This document shows positions 52,211 to 61,379 of a stretch of DNA of 64,000 nucleotides, in pieces. The number at the start of each line of letters is the position of its first letter. Within the stretch, counting starts at the first letter, position 1. A program made the position numbers and the translations under genes. The DNA comes from JAHJQZ01 sp963676075 (GTDB lineage: Bacteria > Pseudomonadota > Alphaproteobacteria > Rhizobiales > Devosiaceae): contig CAXXNZ010000031.1 of NCBI GenBank assembly GCA_963676075.2, positions 62,001-126,000 on the forward strand, read 5' to 3'. The notes beneath the pieces were generated by a model that did no database searches, was not told where the DNA came from, and saw nothing but the letters and a program-made list of their open reading frames with translations.

Positions 52211-53430
52211 ACGGCGAGACGACACCCGTCGTCCCCCGCGGCGTGCGGATCCTGGTATTTGTAGACGATGTGATATTCGGAATGCCCCAGTGCTTCCGGC
52301 TTGCTCGGCTTGCCCGAAGCGATGTCGCACATGAGGTCGGCCAGTTCGAGGGCTGCTTCGTCGAGCGTCATCTCCCCGCTGAGGATGCGGCCGGCGTTGA
52401 AATCCATATCCTCTTGCAGGCGTTCGTAGGTGCGTGTGTTGCCTGTCACCTTGACGAGCGGGGCGACGGGTGAGCCAATGACGCTGCCACGTCCGGTTAC
52501 GAACAAAACGATCTGGCTGCCGCCGCTGATCAGGTCCATCAGCCCTTCGGTATCGTTCGGATTGGTGTAGCCGAAACTCATGAAATGCTCGTCGGGCACG
52601 CTGTCCATGATCCACATGCCCGGTCTCGGCGGCCGCTCCGCGACCTTGATCACCCCTTGAAGCGGCCGCGAACCGCTCTTGGCGAAAGCGCCCATGCTCT
52701 TTTCTTCGATGGTGGTCAAACCGCCGGCAAAATTGCCGGGCGAGACGGAATACTGGCGGACGTCCTGACAGTATCTGGCGGCCTTGTCATAGGCGTGTTC
52801 GAGCTCAGCGCGTGCGTCGTCCGAGGCGGCACGGGCGAGAATGATGTCCTTGAGACCGATCATTTCGACGGTCTCTTCGGCTATCGCCTTGCCACCGTGA
52901 TCGACGAGAAGATCGAAGAAACGCCCGACGACCGGATTGCCGGCCAAACCGCTTGTACCGTCCGAGCCGCCGCATTCGGCACCTACCGTCATGTCTGCGA
53001 GAGACATCGGCACACGCCTGGTTTCCTTCTCGATCCGCTCGCGCAGCTCGGCGACCAGAGCCTTGCCCTTTTCGACGGCGCTCTTGGTGCCGCCGGTCTC
53101 CTGAATGTAAAACGCGGCGGCGGGCCGGCCGCTTTGTTCGGCGATCTCGGCGATCTTTTTCGGCTGGGTATATTCGCACCCCAAGCCCACGGCGATCACT
53201 GCGCCGACATTGGGATGCCGGGCCAGCGACAGGATCAGGCGCACCGCATACTGGTTGTCGTAGCAGCCATCGAAACCGATGACCTGCACGTTGTTTTCAC
53301 CTTCGGCAATCGCGTGAGCGACATGCCGTGAGCACATGACGGTGTGCACGACCAGCACCAGATTGCGGACGCCCTTCGAGCCGTCCTTGCGGAGGTAGCC
53401 CTGCCATGTGCGATCGAAGGGATTACTCAT
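52207..53430 (-). CDS. uxaA: Altronate dehydratase large subunit / UxaA-GarD family
   Basis: A 407-aa protein of the altronate/galactarate dehydratase C-terminal family (WQGYLRKDGSKGVRNLVLVV, GCYDNQYAVRLI, VGAECGGSDGTSGLAGNPVV, GSVIGSPVAPLVKVTGN). Cys and metal-binding residues around GLGCEYTQ and AECGGSDG are family typical. It dehydrates D-altronate to 2-keto-3-deoxygluconate in galacturonate breakdown. ATG 53430 overlaps the SAF-domain subunit gene by 8 bp. The split into two proteins contrasts with the fused E. coli UxaA. Confidence 0.92.
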   Translation of the reverse strand: MSNPFDRTWQGYLRKDGSKGVRNLVLVVHTVMCSRHVAHAIAEGENNVQVIGFDGCYDNQYAVRLILSLARHPNVGAVIAVGLGCEYTQPKKIAEIAEQSGRPAAAFYIQETGGTKSAVEKGKALVAELRERIEKETRRVPMSLADMTVGAECGGSDGTSGLAGNPVVGRFFDLLVDHGGKAIAEETVEMIGLKDIILARAASDDARAELEHAYDKAARYCQDVRQYSVSPGNFAGGLTTIEEKSMGAFAKSGSRPLQGVIKVAERPPRPGMWIMDSVPDEHFMSFGYTNPNDTEGLMDLISGGSQIVLFVTGRGSVIGSPVAPLVKVTGNTRTYERLQEDMDFNAGRILSGEMTLDEAALELADLMCDIASGKPSKPEALGHSEYHIVYKYQDPHAAGDDGCRLAV

Positions 53431-53752
53431 ATCTGGTATCCGTGGTTGCGCCCGAGTGAACGTCGAGAGTGCCCGACCGCGTATCGAAACTGCTGGTGCA
53501 ATTGTGAAGGTGCACCCAGGTTCCTTTCGGAACGGCACAAGACGCCTTGCCGATGGGCACGCCGAATTTGATGATCTCTTCTCCGGCAGCAATGTCGACA
53601 AGCGCCACCTTGTGGCCAAGCTCGATGGCTTCGCTGAGATCGACGCTGACGATATCGGCGCTGTTGCGTACCGCTACCGGACCACCCTCGACCGTAGCCA
53701 GCATGGTCGCGACGTTGTCGCGTGCATCGATCCTGAAGCAATCCGCTGCCAT
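53423..53752 (-). CDS. Altronate dehydratase small subunit (SAF domain)
   Basis: A 109-aa SAF-domain protein (FRIDARDNVATMLATVEGGP, LSEAIELGHKVALVDIAAGE, IIKFGVPIGKASCAVPKGTW, VHLHNC). It matches the N-terminal domain of UxaA/GarD, here as a separate gene directly upstream of the large subunit and overlapping it. The KFG.PIG motif is conserved in the family. Confidence 0.92.
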   Translation of the reverse strand: MAADCFRIDARDNVATMLATVEGGPVAVRNSADIVSVDLSEAIELGHKVALVDIAAGEEIIKFGVPIGKASCAVPKGTWVHLHNCTSSFDTRSGTLDVHSGATTDTRYE

Positions 53753-53771
53753 TTCGCTTCGCCCTTGCTGT

Positions 53772-54425
53772 TTACAGGATCCCGAACTTCTGGAAGGCGG
53801 CCGTGGCGGTCATGCCGCCTTCGATGGCCTTGCGCACGACCTTTTCGCCGCGTGCCTTCTCGAGAGCCTTTTCGATCACTTCGGCTTCATGTTTCTTGGG
53901 AATGACCAGCACACCATCGAGATCTCCGAACACGAGATCACCCGGCTCGACCCAGACGCCACCAACCTCGATGGCGCAGCGGAAATCGGCCACCGCCGTG
54001 CGGACGCTCGAATCCTGGGCGTAACGGCCACGGGAAAACACCGGCCAGTCCTGTTCGAGAACCTGCGGTGTGTCGCGGTGGAAGCCGTTGATGACGGCGC
54101 CGACGGCCCCGCGGGTGCGCGAGGTCGCCGTCAGCAGTTCGCCCCAATAGGCGCACCGCATGTCTCCACCACTCGCCAGATAGATCTCGCCCGGCTCGAG
54201 CTGATCGAGTGCTTCGGTCAGAAGTCCGAACGGCTTTTTCTGTGGGCCGAAGACATCGATCATCAGTACCGGCATGGCCCGACCGATGAGCTTCATATGT
54301 TCCTTCATCGGCTGGATCGGCTGCGGCAGGAACTGGTGAAACAGCCCGAGCGTGTCGAGAATGTCGCCGACGACCGGCGTGTAGAGCTCGGCGCGGGCCA
54401 GGGCAAACAGGTCTTGGTCTTTCAT
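53772..54425 (-). CDS. RraA-like protein (HMG/CHA aldolase-type fold)
   Basis: A 217-aa member of the RraA / 4-hydroxy-4-methyl-2-oxoglutarate aldolase family. Features are DILDTLGLFHQFLPQPIQP, YLASGGDMRCAYWGELLTAT, RGAVGAVINGFHRD and VEPGDLVFGDLDGVLVIP. The GGDxR motif and downstream Asp supply the metal/pyruvate site of aldolase members, so a lyase acting on a keto acid is plausible. A role in uronate breakdown is inferred from position. Start 54425 follows the UxaC stop by 7 bp. Confidence 0.87.
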   Translation of the reverse strand: MKDQDLFALARAELYTPVVGDILDTLGLFHQFLPQPIQPMKEHMKLIGRAMPVLMIDVFGPQKKPFGLLTEALDQLEPGEIYLASGGDMRCAYWGELLTATSRTRGAVGAVINGFHRDTPQVLEQDWPVFSRGRYAQDSSVRTAVADFRCAIEVGGVWVEPGDLVFGDLDGVLVIPKKHEAEVIEKALEKARGEKVVRKAIEGGMTATAAFQKFGIL

Positions 54426-54432
54426 TTCGCCG

Positions 54433-55842
54433 TCAGTCCTTAACCTGGAAGTAGCGGATTGCGTTGTCGAAGCAGATGTTCTTGACCATCTGCCCGAGCA
54501 GCGCTTCGTCATTGGGGATCTCGCCGTCGCGGACGCCGTGGCCGATGAACTGGCAAAGGACGCGGCGGAAATACTCGTGGCGCGTGTAGCTGAGGAAGGA
54601 GCGGCTGTCGGTCAGCATGCCGATGAACTGGCTCAAAAGGCCGAAATTGGCCAACTGCGTCATCTGCCTGAGCATGCCGTCCTTCTGGTCGTTGAACCAC
54701 CAGCCGGAGCCGAACTGCATCTTGCCGGCGATCTTGCCGTCCTGGAAATTGCCGCACATCGCCGCGATCATCTCGTTGTCGCGCGGATTGAGGCAGTAAA
54801 GGATGGTGCGCGGCAATTGATCGGTCTTGTCGAGCGCATTGAGCAGTTGCCCAAGTGCGCCGGCAATCGGTTCGTCGTGGATCGAGTCGAAGCCACAGGC
54901 CTCGCCGATCTTGTCGACCTTCAGCGTATTGACGTTGCGGAACGCGCCGATGTGGTACTGCTGCGCCCATTCGCGGCGGTGATATTCGCGGCCGAAGAAC
55001 ACGAGAAGATGGGTGCGGAAGGCCGCAAACTCTTCTGCTGTCGGCACTATGCCCTCACGGCGACGGTGAAGGATGGCGTCGAGTCTGGATTCGCTCGCCT
55101 CGGCATAGGTGACAACGTCGAGCGCCTGGTCAGCGATGGTGCAGCCATTCGCGGCGAAGTGGTCGAGACGCTTCACCAGTGCGTCCTTAAGCGAGGCCAT
55201 GTCTGTGATCGAGATGCCCGAAACCGCTTCGAGCTTTTCGAGATAGGCGACAAAGCCCGGCTGGTCGATGCCGCAGATGCGGTCGGGCCGGAAGCACGGC
55301 TTCACATGCGCCTTGAATCGGGTGTCGGCGTTGGCCTTGGCGACATAGGCCAGATCGTCGATCGGATCGTCAACTGACACGGCGGTGTGGACATTCATCC
55401 GGTCCATGATTGAACGGGCGGAAAACTCCGGCCGGGCCAGCATGTCCTTGGTCTGGTCCCAGATCACGTCGGCAGTCTTTTCGCTCAACAAGACATCGTC
55501 GATACCGAAGGGGCGCCTCAGTTCGAGATGGGTCCAGTGGTAGAGCGGATTGCCGATGGTCGCCGGCACGGTCCGGGCCCATGCGTCGAACTTCTCGCGC
55601 GGGGAGGCGTTGCCAGTACAGTATTTCTCGTCCTCGCCATTGGCGCGCATGGCGCGCCACTTGTAGTGGTCGCCCCTCAGCCAGATGTCCCACAGATCGT
55701 TGAACTGGTAATTGCCGGCAATTTCCTGCGGCGGCAGATGGCAGTGATAATCGTAGATCGGCTGGTTTTCCGCGTAGTTGTGGAACAGGATGCGCGACAT
55801 CTCAGTGTCGAGCAGGAAATCGTCGTGAATGAAACCCGGCAT
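54433..55842 (-). CDS. uxaC: Glucuronate/galacturonate isomerase UxaC
   Basis: A 469-aa amidohydrolase-fold isomerase with metal motif YDYHCHLPPQEIA, conserved NDLWDIWLRGDHYKWRAMRA, VSVDDPIDDL, and the C-terminal SQFIGMLTDSRSFLSYTRHE. It converts D-glucuronate to D-fructuronate and D-galacturonate to D-tagaturonate, the entry of the Ashwell pathway. Full family length. Part of the minus-strand operon starting at 57.8 kb. Confidence 0.97.
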   Translation of the reverse strand: MPGFIHDDFLLDTEMSRILFHNYAENQPIYDYHCHLPPQEIAGNYQFNDLWDIWLRGDHYKWRAMRANGEDEKYCTGNASPREKFDAWARTVPATIGNPLYHWTHLELRRPFGIDDVLLSEKTADVIWDQTKDMLARPEFSARSIMDRMNVHTAVSVDDPIDDLAYVAKANADTRFKAHVKPCFRPDRICGIDQPGFVAYLEKLEAVSGISITDMASLKDALVKRLDHFAANGCTIADQALDVVTYAEASESRLDAILHRRREGIVPTAEEFAAFRTHLLVFFGREYHRREWAQQYHIGAFRNVNTLKVDKIGEACGFDSIHDEPIAGALGQLLNALDKTDQLPRTILYCLNPRDNEMIAAMCGNFQDGKIAGKMQFGSGWWFNDQKDGMLRQMTQLANFGLLSQFIGMLTDSRSFLSYTRHEYFRRVLCQFIGHGVRDGEIPNDEALLGQMVKNICFDNAIRYFQVKD

Positions 55843-55881
55843 TTTCAGCTCCTTGATTGATCGGGCGCTCGGGACTGGAAC

Positions 55882-56646
55882 TCAGAAGCCGTGCAGCGCA
55901 CCGCCGTCGACGACGGTGATGTGGCCGGTGATGTAGCGGGCGGCGTCGCTGGCCAGATGCACCATCGCCCAGCCGATATCCTCGGGCTCGCCGGTCTTTT
56001 TCATCGGGATGCGGCCCATGATCTTGGCGAGACGTTCCGGATCGTTCGAGGTCGCCTTGCGGAACAGCGGTGTGTCGATCCAGCCCGGAGCCACGCCGTT
56101 GACGCGCACGCCGTCGGGTGCAAACTCGGTTGCGAACGAGCGGATCAGTCCGACATAGGCGGCCTTCGAAGCGGCGTAGCCGGGCACGAAGGGAATGCCG
56201 AGGAACGAACTCATCGACGCGGTGAACAGCACCGACCCGCGTCCGCTCGCCCTCAACTGCGGCAGGAAGGCCTTGGTCGCGGCGAAAGCTCCGGTAACGT
56301 GAACGTTGGTGACTGAGAGGAACTCGTCGACCGACATCTCGCCAAGCGGCTTCTTGACCGTGTTGCCGGCATTATTGATCAGGACCGAAATCGGGCCGAT
56401 CTCGCTTTCGACCTTCTGAGCGAAGGCCTCGCTGTTGGCCGTGTCGGTGACGTTGAAGGCAAGGCCCGATGCCGCCGATCCGAGAGAAGCCGCTGCCTCG
56501 GCGACCTTGTCGGTATCAAGGTCGGCAAGCACAACTTCGGCGCCTGCCTTGACGAAGCATTCGGCCATGGCGAGGCCGAGACCACTGGCGCCGCCTGTTA
56601 TCAGGGCGCGGTGTCCGGCGAGTGAAAAGACGCTGGGGAAGTCCAT
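55882..56646 (-). CDS. Short-chain dehydrogenase/reductase, probable uronate-pathway oxidoreductase
   Basis: A 254-aa classical SDR: cofactor motif TGGASGLG, NNAGN, catalytic Ser in TASMSSFLG and YAASK (Tyr and Lys), plus PGWIDTPLF. ADLDTD after the second strand suggests NAD preference. It sits between uxaC and an enolase-superfamily gene in a cluster with altronate dehydratase but no recognisable UxaB/UxuB, so it may be the tagaturonate/fructuronate reductase. That is inference; SDR substrates cannot be read from sequence. Confidence 0.87.
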   Translation of the reverse strand: MDFPSVFSLAGHRALITGGASGLGLAMAECFVKAGAEVVLADLDTDKVAEAAASLGSAASGLAFNVTDTANSEAFAQKVESEIGPISVLINNAGNTVKKPLGEMSVDEFLSVTNVHVTGAFAATKAFLPQLRASGRGSVLFTASMSSFLGIPFVPGYAASKAAYVGLIRSFATEFAPDGVRVNGVAPGWIDTPLFRKATSNDPERLAKIMGRIPMKKTGEPEDIGWAMVHLASDAARYITGHITVVDGGALHGF

Positions 56647-56703
56647 GTTGTTCTCCGTGAATTCTTGTCGGTCTTGGGCGGGCGACGCCGCCCGTTCGAT
56701 TGG

Positions 56704-57828
56704 CTAGATCTTGCTGACCCGGTGGGAGACGCAGAGCCGGTCGATTGAATCCCAGTCGAGTTCGGCACCGATGCCGGGTTCGTTCGGCGCCGTGGCCCAG
56801 CCGCGCTCATCGATCGGCAGGCGGGACTTCAACGGGAACTGGAAGGCCTCCTCCGGCACGAAGAGCTCGAAATACTCGCAGTTGGTCACCGCGCAGGAGA
56901 CGTGGAGATTGACCACATCCATATAAGCCATGGTGGTGGTGTGGATTTCGCAGTTCATGCCGAAGGCTTCGGCGAGATGGCAGATCTTCATCGTGCCGGT
57001 AATGCCGTCCTTCCAGGACACGTCGGCGCGCACGATATCGGCGGCACGCTGGGCGATGACCTGAGCCACGCCCCAATGGGCGCCACGGGTGGTCTCGGTG
57101 GCCGCGATCGGGATATCGAGTGCCCGGCAAAGCTCGGTGTATTTGTAAAGCTCGAAATCGCGGAACGGCTCCTCGAACCACTCGTAGCCGAGCTTTTCGA
57201 GGTTGCGCCCGACGCGGATGGCCTGGTCCACGGTGTAGTCGCCGACCGGATCGGCAAACAGCATGTAGTCGTTGCCAACGGCCTCGCGTACGGCCTCGTG
57301 CACTTCGATGTCACGGCGCCAAGGGGAGGGGGCGTGCACCTTGTACCCGGGAATGCCGCGCTTTTGATATTCGAGTGCCTCGGCGATGTATTCGTCGGTC
57401 GTTTCATGGAACAACCCGCTGGCATAGGCCGGCAGACCGTCGCGTGCCGCGCCGAGATATTTGTAGAGCGGCAGGTTGGCGGCCTTGGCCGCAGCATCCC
57501 ACAGCGCCACGTCGATCGGCCCCGGCAGGTAGACGGGAAAGAAGGTCAGGTGGCGGTCGAGCGTCCACAGATCGTGCCAGATGCGCTCGCGGTCCTCGAC
57601 ATTCCGGCCAAGCACCACCGGGGCGATGTTGTCGTGAAGATAGGTTTCGGTGATCAGGCCGGACCGGGCCGCCAACGCAGACGCATAACCGTCGATACCT
57701 GCATCCGTTTCAAGACGCAGAACAACCACATCCCAGGGCATGTTCGCACCGGCGCGGTTTTCCGGAAAAAGCGACAGATCGCGCTTGCAGTGCCAGGTTT
57801 CGAGTTTTGTGACCTTCATGGTTTTCAT
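56704..57828 (-). CDS. Enolase-superfamily sugar-acid dehydratase/racemase (MR/MLE type), copy 1
   Basis: A 374-aa protein with capping domain (about 1-125) and barrel. Metal ligands are visible as Asp in MLFADPVGD, Glu in WFEEPFRD and Glu in IAATETTRG. A KVH segment (GYKVHAP) stands at the usual KxK position, and a His in CEIHTT is a candidate base. This pattern fits acid-sugar dehydratases of the mandelate-racemase group. Substrate undetermined. Starts at ATG 57828 (or 57819). First gene of the uronate operon. Confidence 0.85.
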   Translation of the reverse strand: MKTMKVTKLETWHCKRDLSLFPENRAGANMPWDVVVLRLETDAGIDGYASALAARSGLITETYLHDNIAPVVLGRNVEDRERIWHDLWTLDRHLTFFPVYLPGPIDVALWDAAAKAANLPLYKYLGAARDGLPAYASGLFHETTDEYIAEALEYQKRGIPGYKVHAPSPWRRDIEVHEAVREAVGNDYMLFADPVGDYTVDQAIRVGRNLEKLGYEWFEEPFRDFELYKYTELCRALDIPIAATETTRGAHWGVAQVIAQRAADIVRADVSWKDGITGTMKICHLAEAFGMNCEIHTTTMAYMDVVNLHVSCAVTNCEYFELFVPEEAFQFPLKSRLPIDERGWATAPNEPGIGAELDWDSIDRLCVSHRVSKI

Positions 57829-57847
57829 GCATCCTGGGTTGGCACCA

Positions 57848-57867
57848 TTTGCGCCTTTAGGTGCAAA
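57848..57867. promoter_or_regulatory. Inverted repeat upstream of the uronate operon
   Basis: TTTGCGCCTTTAGGTGCAAA, an imperfect 20-bp dyad just ahead of the first enolase-superfamily gene. It also forms GCACC/GGTGC with flanking bases. Operator or leader structure; no matching copy found elsewhere. Confidence 0.35.
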
Positions 57868-57994
57868 CGTGTGGTTGGCTAAAGTGTCCTTGCCGCTCCG
57901 ACGACCGACAAGCGAACGCACTATCCTTCATCGACACCCTGCACCCTGCGTATTGGGGCGCCTGCGCAACACCATGACCAAAGCTGGTGGCGCT

Positions 57995-58702
57995 TCAGAC
58001 GAACAGGTCGTCGCGTTTGGAGAAGATTTCCTCACGGAACACTTCAAGCTCCTTGAGGTGGGCAATCATGCGTTGTCTGGCGAGATCAGGGTCGTTTGCG
58101 CGCACGGCGTCTAAAATCTGCTTGTGGTAGACGATCGCTCCTGCGTCTTGGGGAGACTCCTGCAATTCGATGTAGCGAATACGGTTGAGATGGGCGCGTA
58201 TGTCGGAAACGACGTCGTGAAGCGTCATGTTGCCCGCAAAGCGCATGATGGCCCGGTGATAGTCCTCATCGAGCGGGGTGAAGGCATGGTAGTTTCCGGC
58301 GTCGACCACCTGGGTTTGCTCGGCGATGATCCTGTCGATCTCCGCGTCGAAATCCTGGGATTCGGGCGAGCTCGCATCCCATTTCTGAGCAGCCTTGGCG
58401 ACTGAGATCGCTTCAAGCGCTTCACGCACTTCCTGAGATTCGCGCACTTTTTCCCTGGACAGGAAGGAGACGCGCGCGCCGCGTTGTGGCAGCACCTCGA
58501 GCAGATCTGCCATCGCAAGGCGGAAAAAGGCCTGGCGGACCGGCGTTCGGCTGACGCCGAACTCGGCCGCGATCTCATTCTCGAAAATCATGCGGCCTGG
58601 CAGATATTCGAGGGTAACGATCCGGTCGTGCAGGTCGTTGTAGATCACACCATCCAGCGTGCGCCTTTCCGCGACCAGCGTTTCGGCTTTGCCTCGTCCC
58701 AT
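57995..58702 (-). CDS. GntR-family regulator, FCD subfamily
   Basis: A 235-aa regulator. The winged HTH lies at residues about 15-75 (LDGVIYNDLHDRIVTLEYLP, NEIAAEFGVSRTPVRQAFFR, LPQRGARVSF). The FCD effector domain follows (SREKVRESQEVREALEAISV, DEDYHRAIMRFAGN, YHKQILDAVRANDPDLARQR), with the His/Asp residues that bind metal and sugar acid. Start 58702 has GGGGAGG upstream. It lies within the uronate region and is a good candidate for control of both divergent transcripts at 59.9 kb. Confidence 0.92.
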   Translation of the reverse strand: MGRGKAETLVAERRTLDGVIYNDLHDRIVTLEYLPGRMIFENEIAAEFGVSRTPVRQAFFRLAMADLLEVLPQRGARVSFLSREKVRESQEVREALEAISVAKAAQKWDASSPESQDFDAEIDRIIAEQTQVVDAGNYHAFTPLDEDYHRAIMRFAGNMTLHDVVSDIRAHLNRIRYIELQESPQDAGAIVYHKQILDAVRANDPDLARQRMIAHLKELEVFREEIFSKRDDLFV

Positions 58703-58740
58703 TGTAGCCTCCCCAGATGTCGACATATGTCGGGTCATCT

Positions 58741-59877
58741 TTATTTGCTTCCACCCGAGAAGGCATGCTTCAAACCGTCCGGGTCAAGCGCGACGCGGTC
58801 GAGGGCGGCGCGATCGAAGACAATCCCGTGGCCGGGCCGAGACGGCGGGCGACCGATGGCGTCTTCCACCACAATCGGTTCTTCCAGCAAACCGAGTTCG
58901 GTGAAGCTGCCGCCGATGACGTTTTCAAGCATGAAGGCATTGGGGACGCCGCACAGCATGTGCAGCGAAAGTTCCATCATATAGTGAGGCGCGACGGGGC
59001 GCCCGAATGTCTGGGCGAGATGCGCGATCTTCAGCCATTCGGTCAGGCCGCCGACAAACGCGACGTCGGCCTGAACGAAATCGACGGCGTCGGCGCGCAG
59101 ATAATCGAGAAACTGGGTACGGGAATAAAGGCTTTCCCCCAGAGCGATCGGTGTCTTCACCGTCTGTTTCAGGGCGGCGTGACCGGCGACGTCGTCGCAT
59201 GACATCGGTTCTTCGATCCAGCCGAGACCGAGATGGTCGAGCCGCGCTGCATTGACGCGAGCCTCGCTGGCAGACCATTTCTGGTTGAGGTCGACAAACA
59301 GCCGCCCTTCCGGGCCGAGCCGGTCGCTGACCCTGATGATCCGCTCGACGTCGTCCTCGATATTGGGCCGACCAATCTTGATTTTCACCGCGCGATAGCC
59401 CCGGCCGATATAGTCGTCGACGCGATCGAGCAAGTCTTCGACGCCATCGTCGGCAGCAAGATTGATTTCCGAGATATAGGCCGGGATTTCCGGACGGGCC
59501 CCGCCGAAGAGCCGCCATAAAGGCTGCCCGTGAATTTTGCCGATCAGATCCCAGACCGCGACGTCGAACGCGGCAATTGCCAATCGGTTGACGCCGAGGC
59601 CGAGCCGGCGCGACTGGCGCTGCAGTTTTTGCCAGATGCGCTCATAGTCGAGCGGATCCATGCCGATAACCAGCGGGGCTAGATAGTTGTCTGCAAGCGC
59701 CGCAATGGCGGTGCCGCCGATGTCGACAGTGTAGGTGAAGCCGGTGCCCGTCAGGCCGGTGTCGGTGGTCAGTTCGACCACGACAAATTCGAGTCCCTGA
59801 ACCCGGTTCGTGGCGTCTTCCCACGGCACTGAAGGCGGCAGTCTGTGGGCGGATGTCGCCACGTCAACGATCTTCAT
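58741..59877 (-). CDS. Enolase-superfamily protein (MR/MLE type), copy 2
   Basis: A 378-aa mandelate-racemase/muconate-lactonising-type enzyme. KxK motif YRAVKIKIGRP (Lys bases), metal ligands D in LFVDLNQKWS, E in GWIEEPM and E in IALGESLYS, and a His in GRPVAPHYMMELSLHM as second base candidate. This is the full MR active-site set, unlike copy 1. A sugar-acid racemase, cycloisomerase or dehydratase acting on the TRAP-imported acid is likely. Divergent from the TRAP transporter. Confidence 0.88.
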   Translation of the reverse strand: MKIVDVATSAHRLPPSVPWEDATNRVQGLEFVVVELTTDTGLTGTGFTYTVDIGGTAIAALADNYLAPLVIGMDPLDYERIWQKLQRQSRRLGLGVNRLAIAAFDVAVWDLIGKIHGQPLWRLFGGARPEIPAYISEINLAADDGVEDLLDRVDDYIGRGYRAVKIKIGRPNIEDDVERIIRVSDRLGPEGRLFVDLNQKWSASEARVNAARLDHLGLGWIEEPMSCDDVAGHAALKQTVKTPIALGESLYSRTQFLDYLRADAVDFVQADVAFVGGLTEWLKIAHLAQTFGRPVAPHYMMELSLHMLCGVPNAFMLENVIGGSFTELGLLEEPIVVEDAIGRPPSRPGHGIVFDRAALDRVALDPDGLKHAFSGGSK

Positions 59878-60280
59878 TTTGCCTTCTCCGTCCCGAGCGG
59901 TGCGTCATGTGAACAGCCTCTCAATAGCGTGTTGCACACTTGGATACAAGTGTATAAGCTGCCGCCGCAGTGATGCTGAAACAAGACGCGATCTGTCGGG
60001 ATATCGAAATTTCCCGGACGTAAAGCGATTGCCTCGGCATCGGATTACCGAAGCTTCCGCATGAAACCGGTGGGAGATTCGGTCAGTGCCGGTGGCATCC
60101 GCCCTCGAGGATGAGGGGTGTGAGCTTCGGCAGGGGAGAGGAAAGTCGCGTGATTCCTGTTCAGGGACGCCACCACCCGACATTCGAGCAGCCGGCTTCG
60201 GCCGATGCCGCAATCTTCACGACATCTGCTCCGGCCTTCGTGAAAGGCGGAGTCGTCTATCAACACTTAGGGAGTGACCA
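59878..60280. promoter_or_regulatory. Divergent control region between enolase-superfamily gene 2 and the TRAP transporter
   Basis: About 400 bp with no supportable gene. It contains the ACACTTG/CAAGTGT dyad (59936-59953) near the minus-strand gene. Small GC-rich inverted repeats (for example GCCGGCTTCGGC near 60190) lie in the likely leader of the plus-strand gene. I could not assign the TRAP promoter. Confidence 0.55.
59936..59953. promoter_or_regulatory. Candidate GntR/FCD operator ACACTTG-N4-CAAGTGT
   Basis: 7-bp perfect arms around GATA, with the TTGnATACAA-like core common to FCD regulator sites, 59 bp upstream of the enolase-superfamily start. Assignment to the adjacent GntR protein rests on position and pattern. 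Confidence 0.6.
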
Positions 60281-61276
60281 ATGAAGAAGGTTCTCGTATC
60301 TGCCGCCGCCGCGCTTTTGGGCGGAATGCTTGCCATCGGGGGTGTCGGCAGTGCGTCGGCGCAGTCTGTCGTCCTGAAATATGCCGAGCTCAATCCTGAC
60401 TCGCATCCGATGACCACCGTTGCCAAGGAATTCGCGCGGTTGGTCAATGAAAAGAGCAATGGCGACATCGTCATCGATGTCTATCCGTCGGGTACGCTTG
60501 GCGACGAGCGCACCGTCATGCAGGCCCTGCAGATGTCCGCCGTCGACATGATGCGCGTCAACGCCGTCAGCCTCGGCGACTTCGGTGCAACGAAGTCGAA
60601 CATCTTCTCGCTGCCCTATCTGTTCCGTAACCGCGATCACCTCTGGACGGTCCTGAATGGCGACATCGGCAAGAACATTCTTGCTGACGTCCAGGCCGCC
60701 GGTACCGGTTTCGTCGGTGTCGGCTACACCGAGGAAGGCGCACGCAACTTCTTCTTCCGCAACGACCCGGTTACCGATCTCGCCGGCATGAAGGGCAAGA
60801 AGATCCGCGTTCCGCAGACGCAGATCCTGCTCGACACCGTCAGCGCCTTTGGAGCCTCGCCGACCCCGATTTCCTACGCGGAACTCTATTCTGCCCTGCA
60901 GACCGGCGTTGTCGACGGCGCGGAAAATCCGCCCACGGGCTATCTGGCCAACAACTTCTTTGAAGTTGCTCCGTACTACATGCTCGATGGCCACACCTAT
61001 AGCCCGTCGATGATCGTCATGTCCGAGATCACCTGGAACAAGCTCTCCGCCGACCAGCAGAAGATCATCACCGACGCCATGCGCGAAACCGAGGTGTTCA
61101 ACAAGAACCTCGCCGCCAAGGCCGACGAGGACGCCTTTGCTCAGCTGAAGGAAAAGGGCGCCATCATCAACACCGTCGACGACCTGCCTGATTGGCCCAA
61201 GGCCGTTACGCCCGTGTACGAGAAATATGGTGCCGATTTCACCGACATCATCCAGCAGATTCTCGACACCGAATAG
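60281..61276 (+). CDS. dctP: TRAP transporter substrate-binding protein DctP type
   Basis: A 331-aa periplasmic protein with a signal peptide (KKVLVSAAAALLGGMLAIGG ... ASA|QS). DctP-family features are LNPDSHPMTTVAKEFARLVN, QMSAVDMMRVNAVSLGDF, the carboxylate-binding Arg in GKKIRVPQTQ, and GVVDGAENPPTGYLANNFFE. Such proteins bind organic acids; with the uronate enzymes next door, a uronate or aldonate is likely. AGGGAGTG precedes the ATG. Confidence 0.94.
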   Translation: MKKVLVSAAAALLGGMLAIGGVGSASAQSVVLKYAELNPDSHPMTTVAKEFARLVNEKSNGDIVIDVYPSGTLGDERTVMQALQMSAVDMMRVNAVSLGDFGATKSNIFSLPYLFRNRDHLWTVLNGDIGKNILADVQAAGTGFVGVGYTEEGARNFFFRNDPVTDLAGMKGKKIRVPQTQILLDTVSAFGASPTPISYAELYSALQTGVVDGAENPPTGYLANNFFEVAPYYMLDGHTYSPSMIVMSEITWNKLSADQQKIITDAMRETEVFNKNLAAKADEDAFAQLKEKGAIINTVDDLPDWPKAVTPVYEKYGADFTDIIQQILDTE

Positions 61277-61379
61277 GCAAATGTTAGGCTGACGGAGCTG
61301 CTTTTCCGGCAACGGATGGCAGCTCCGTCCAGCACCCGTGCCAAACATCGAAGCCGGGTCAACAGGGGCACGCCCAGAT

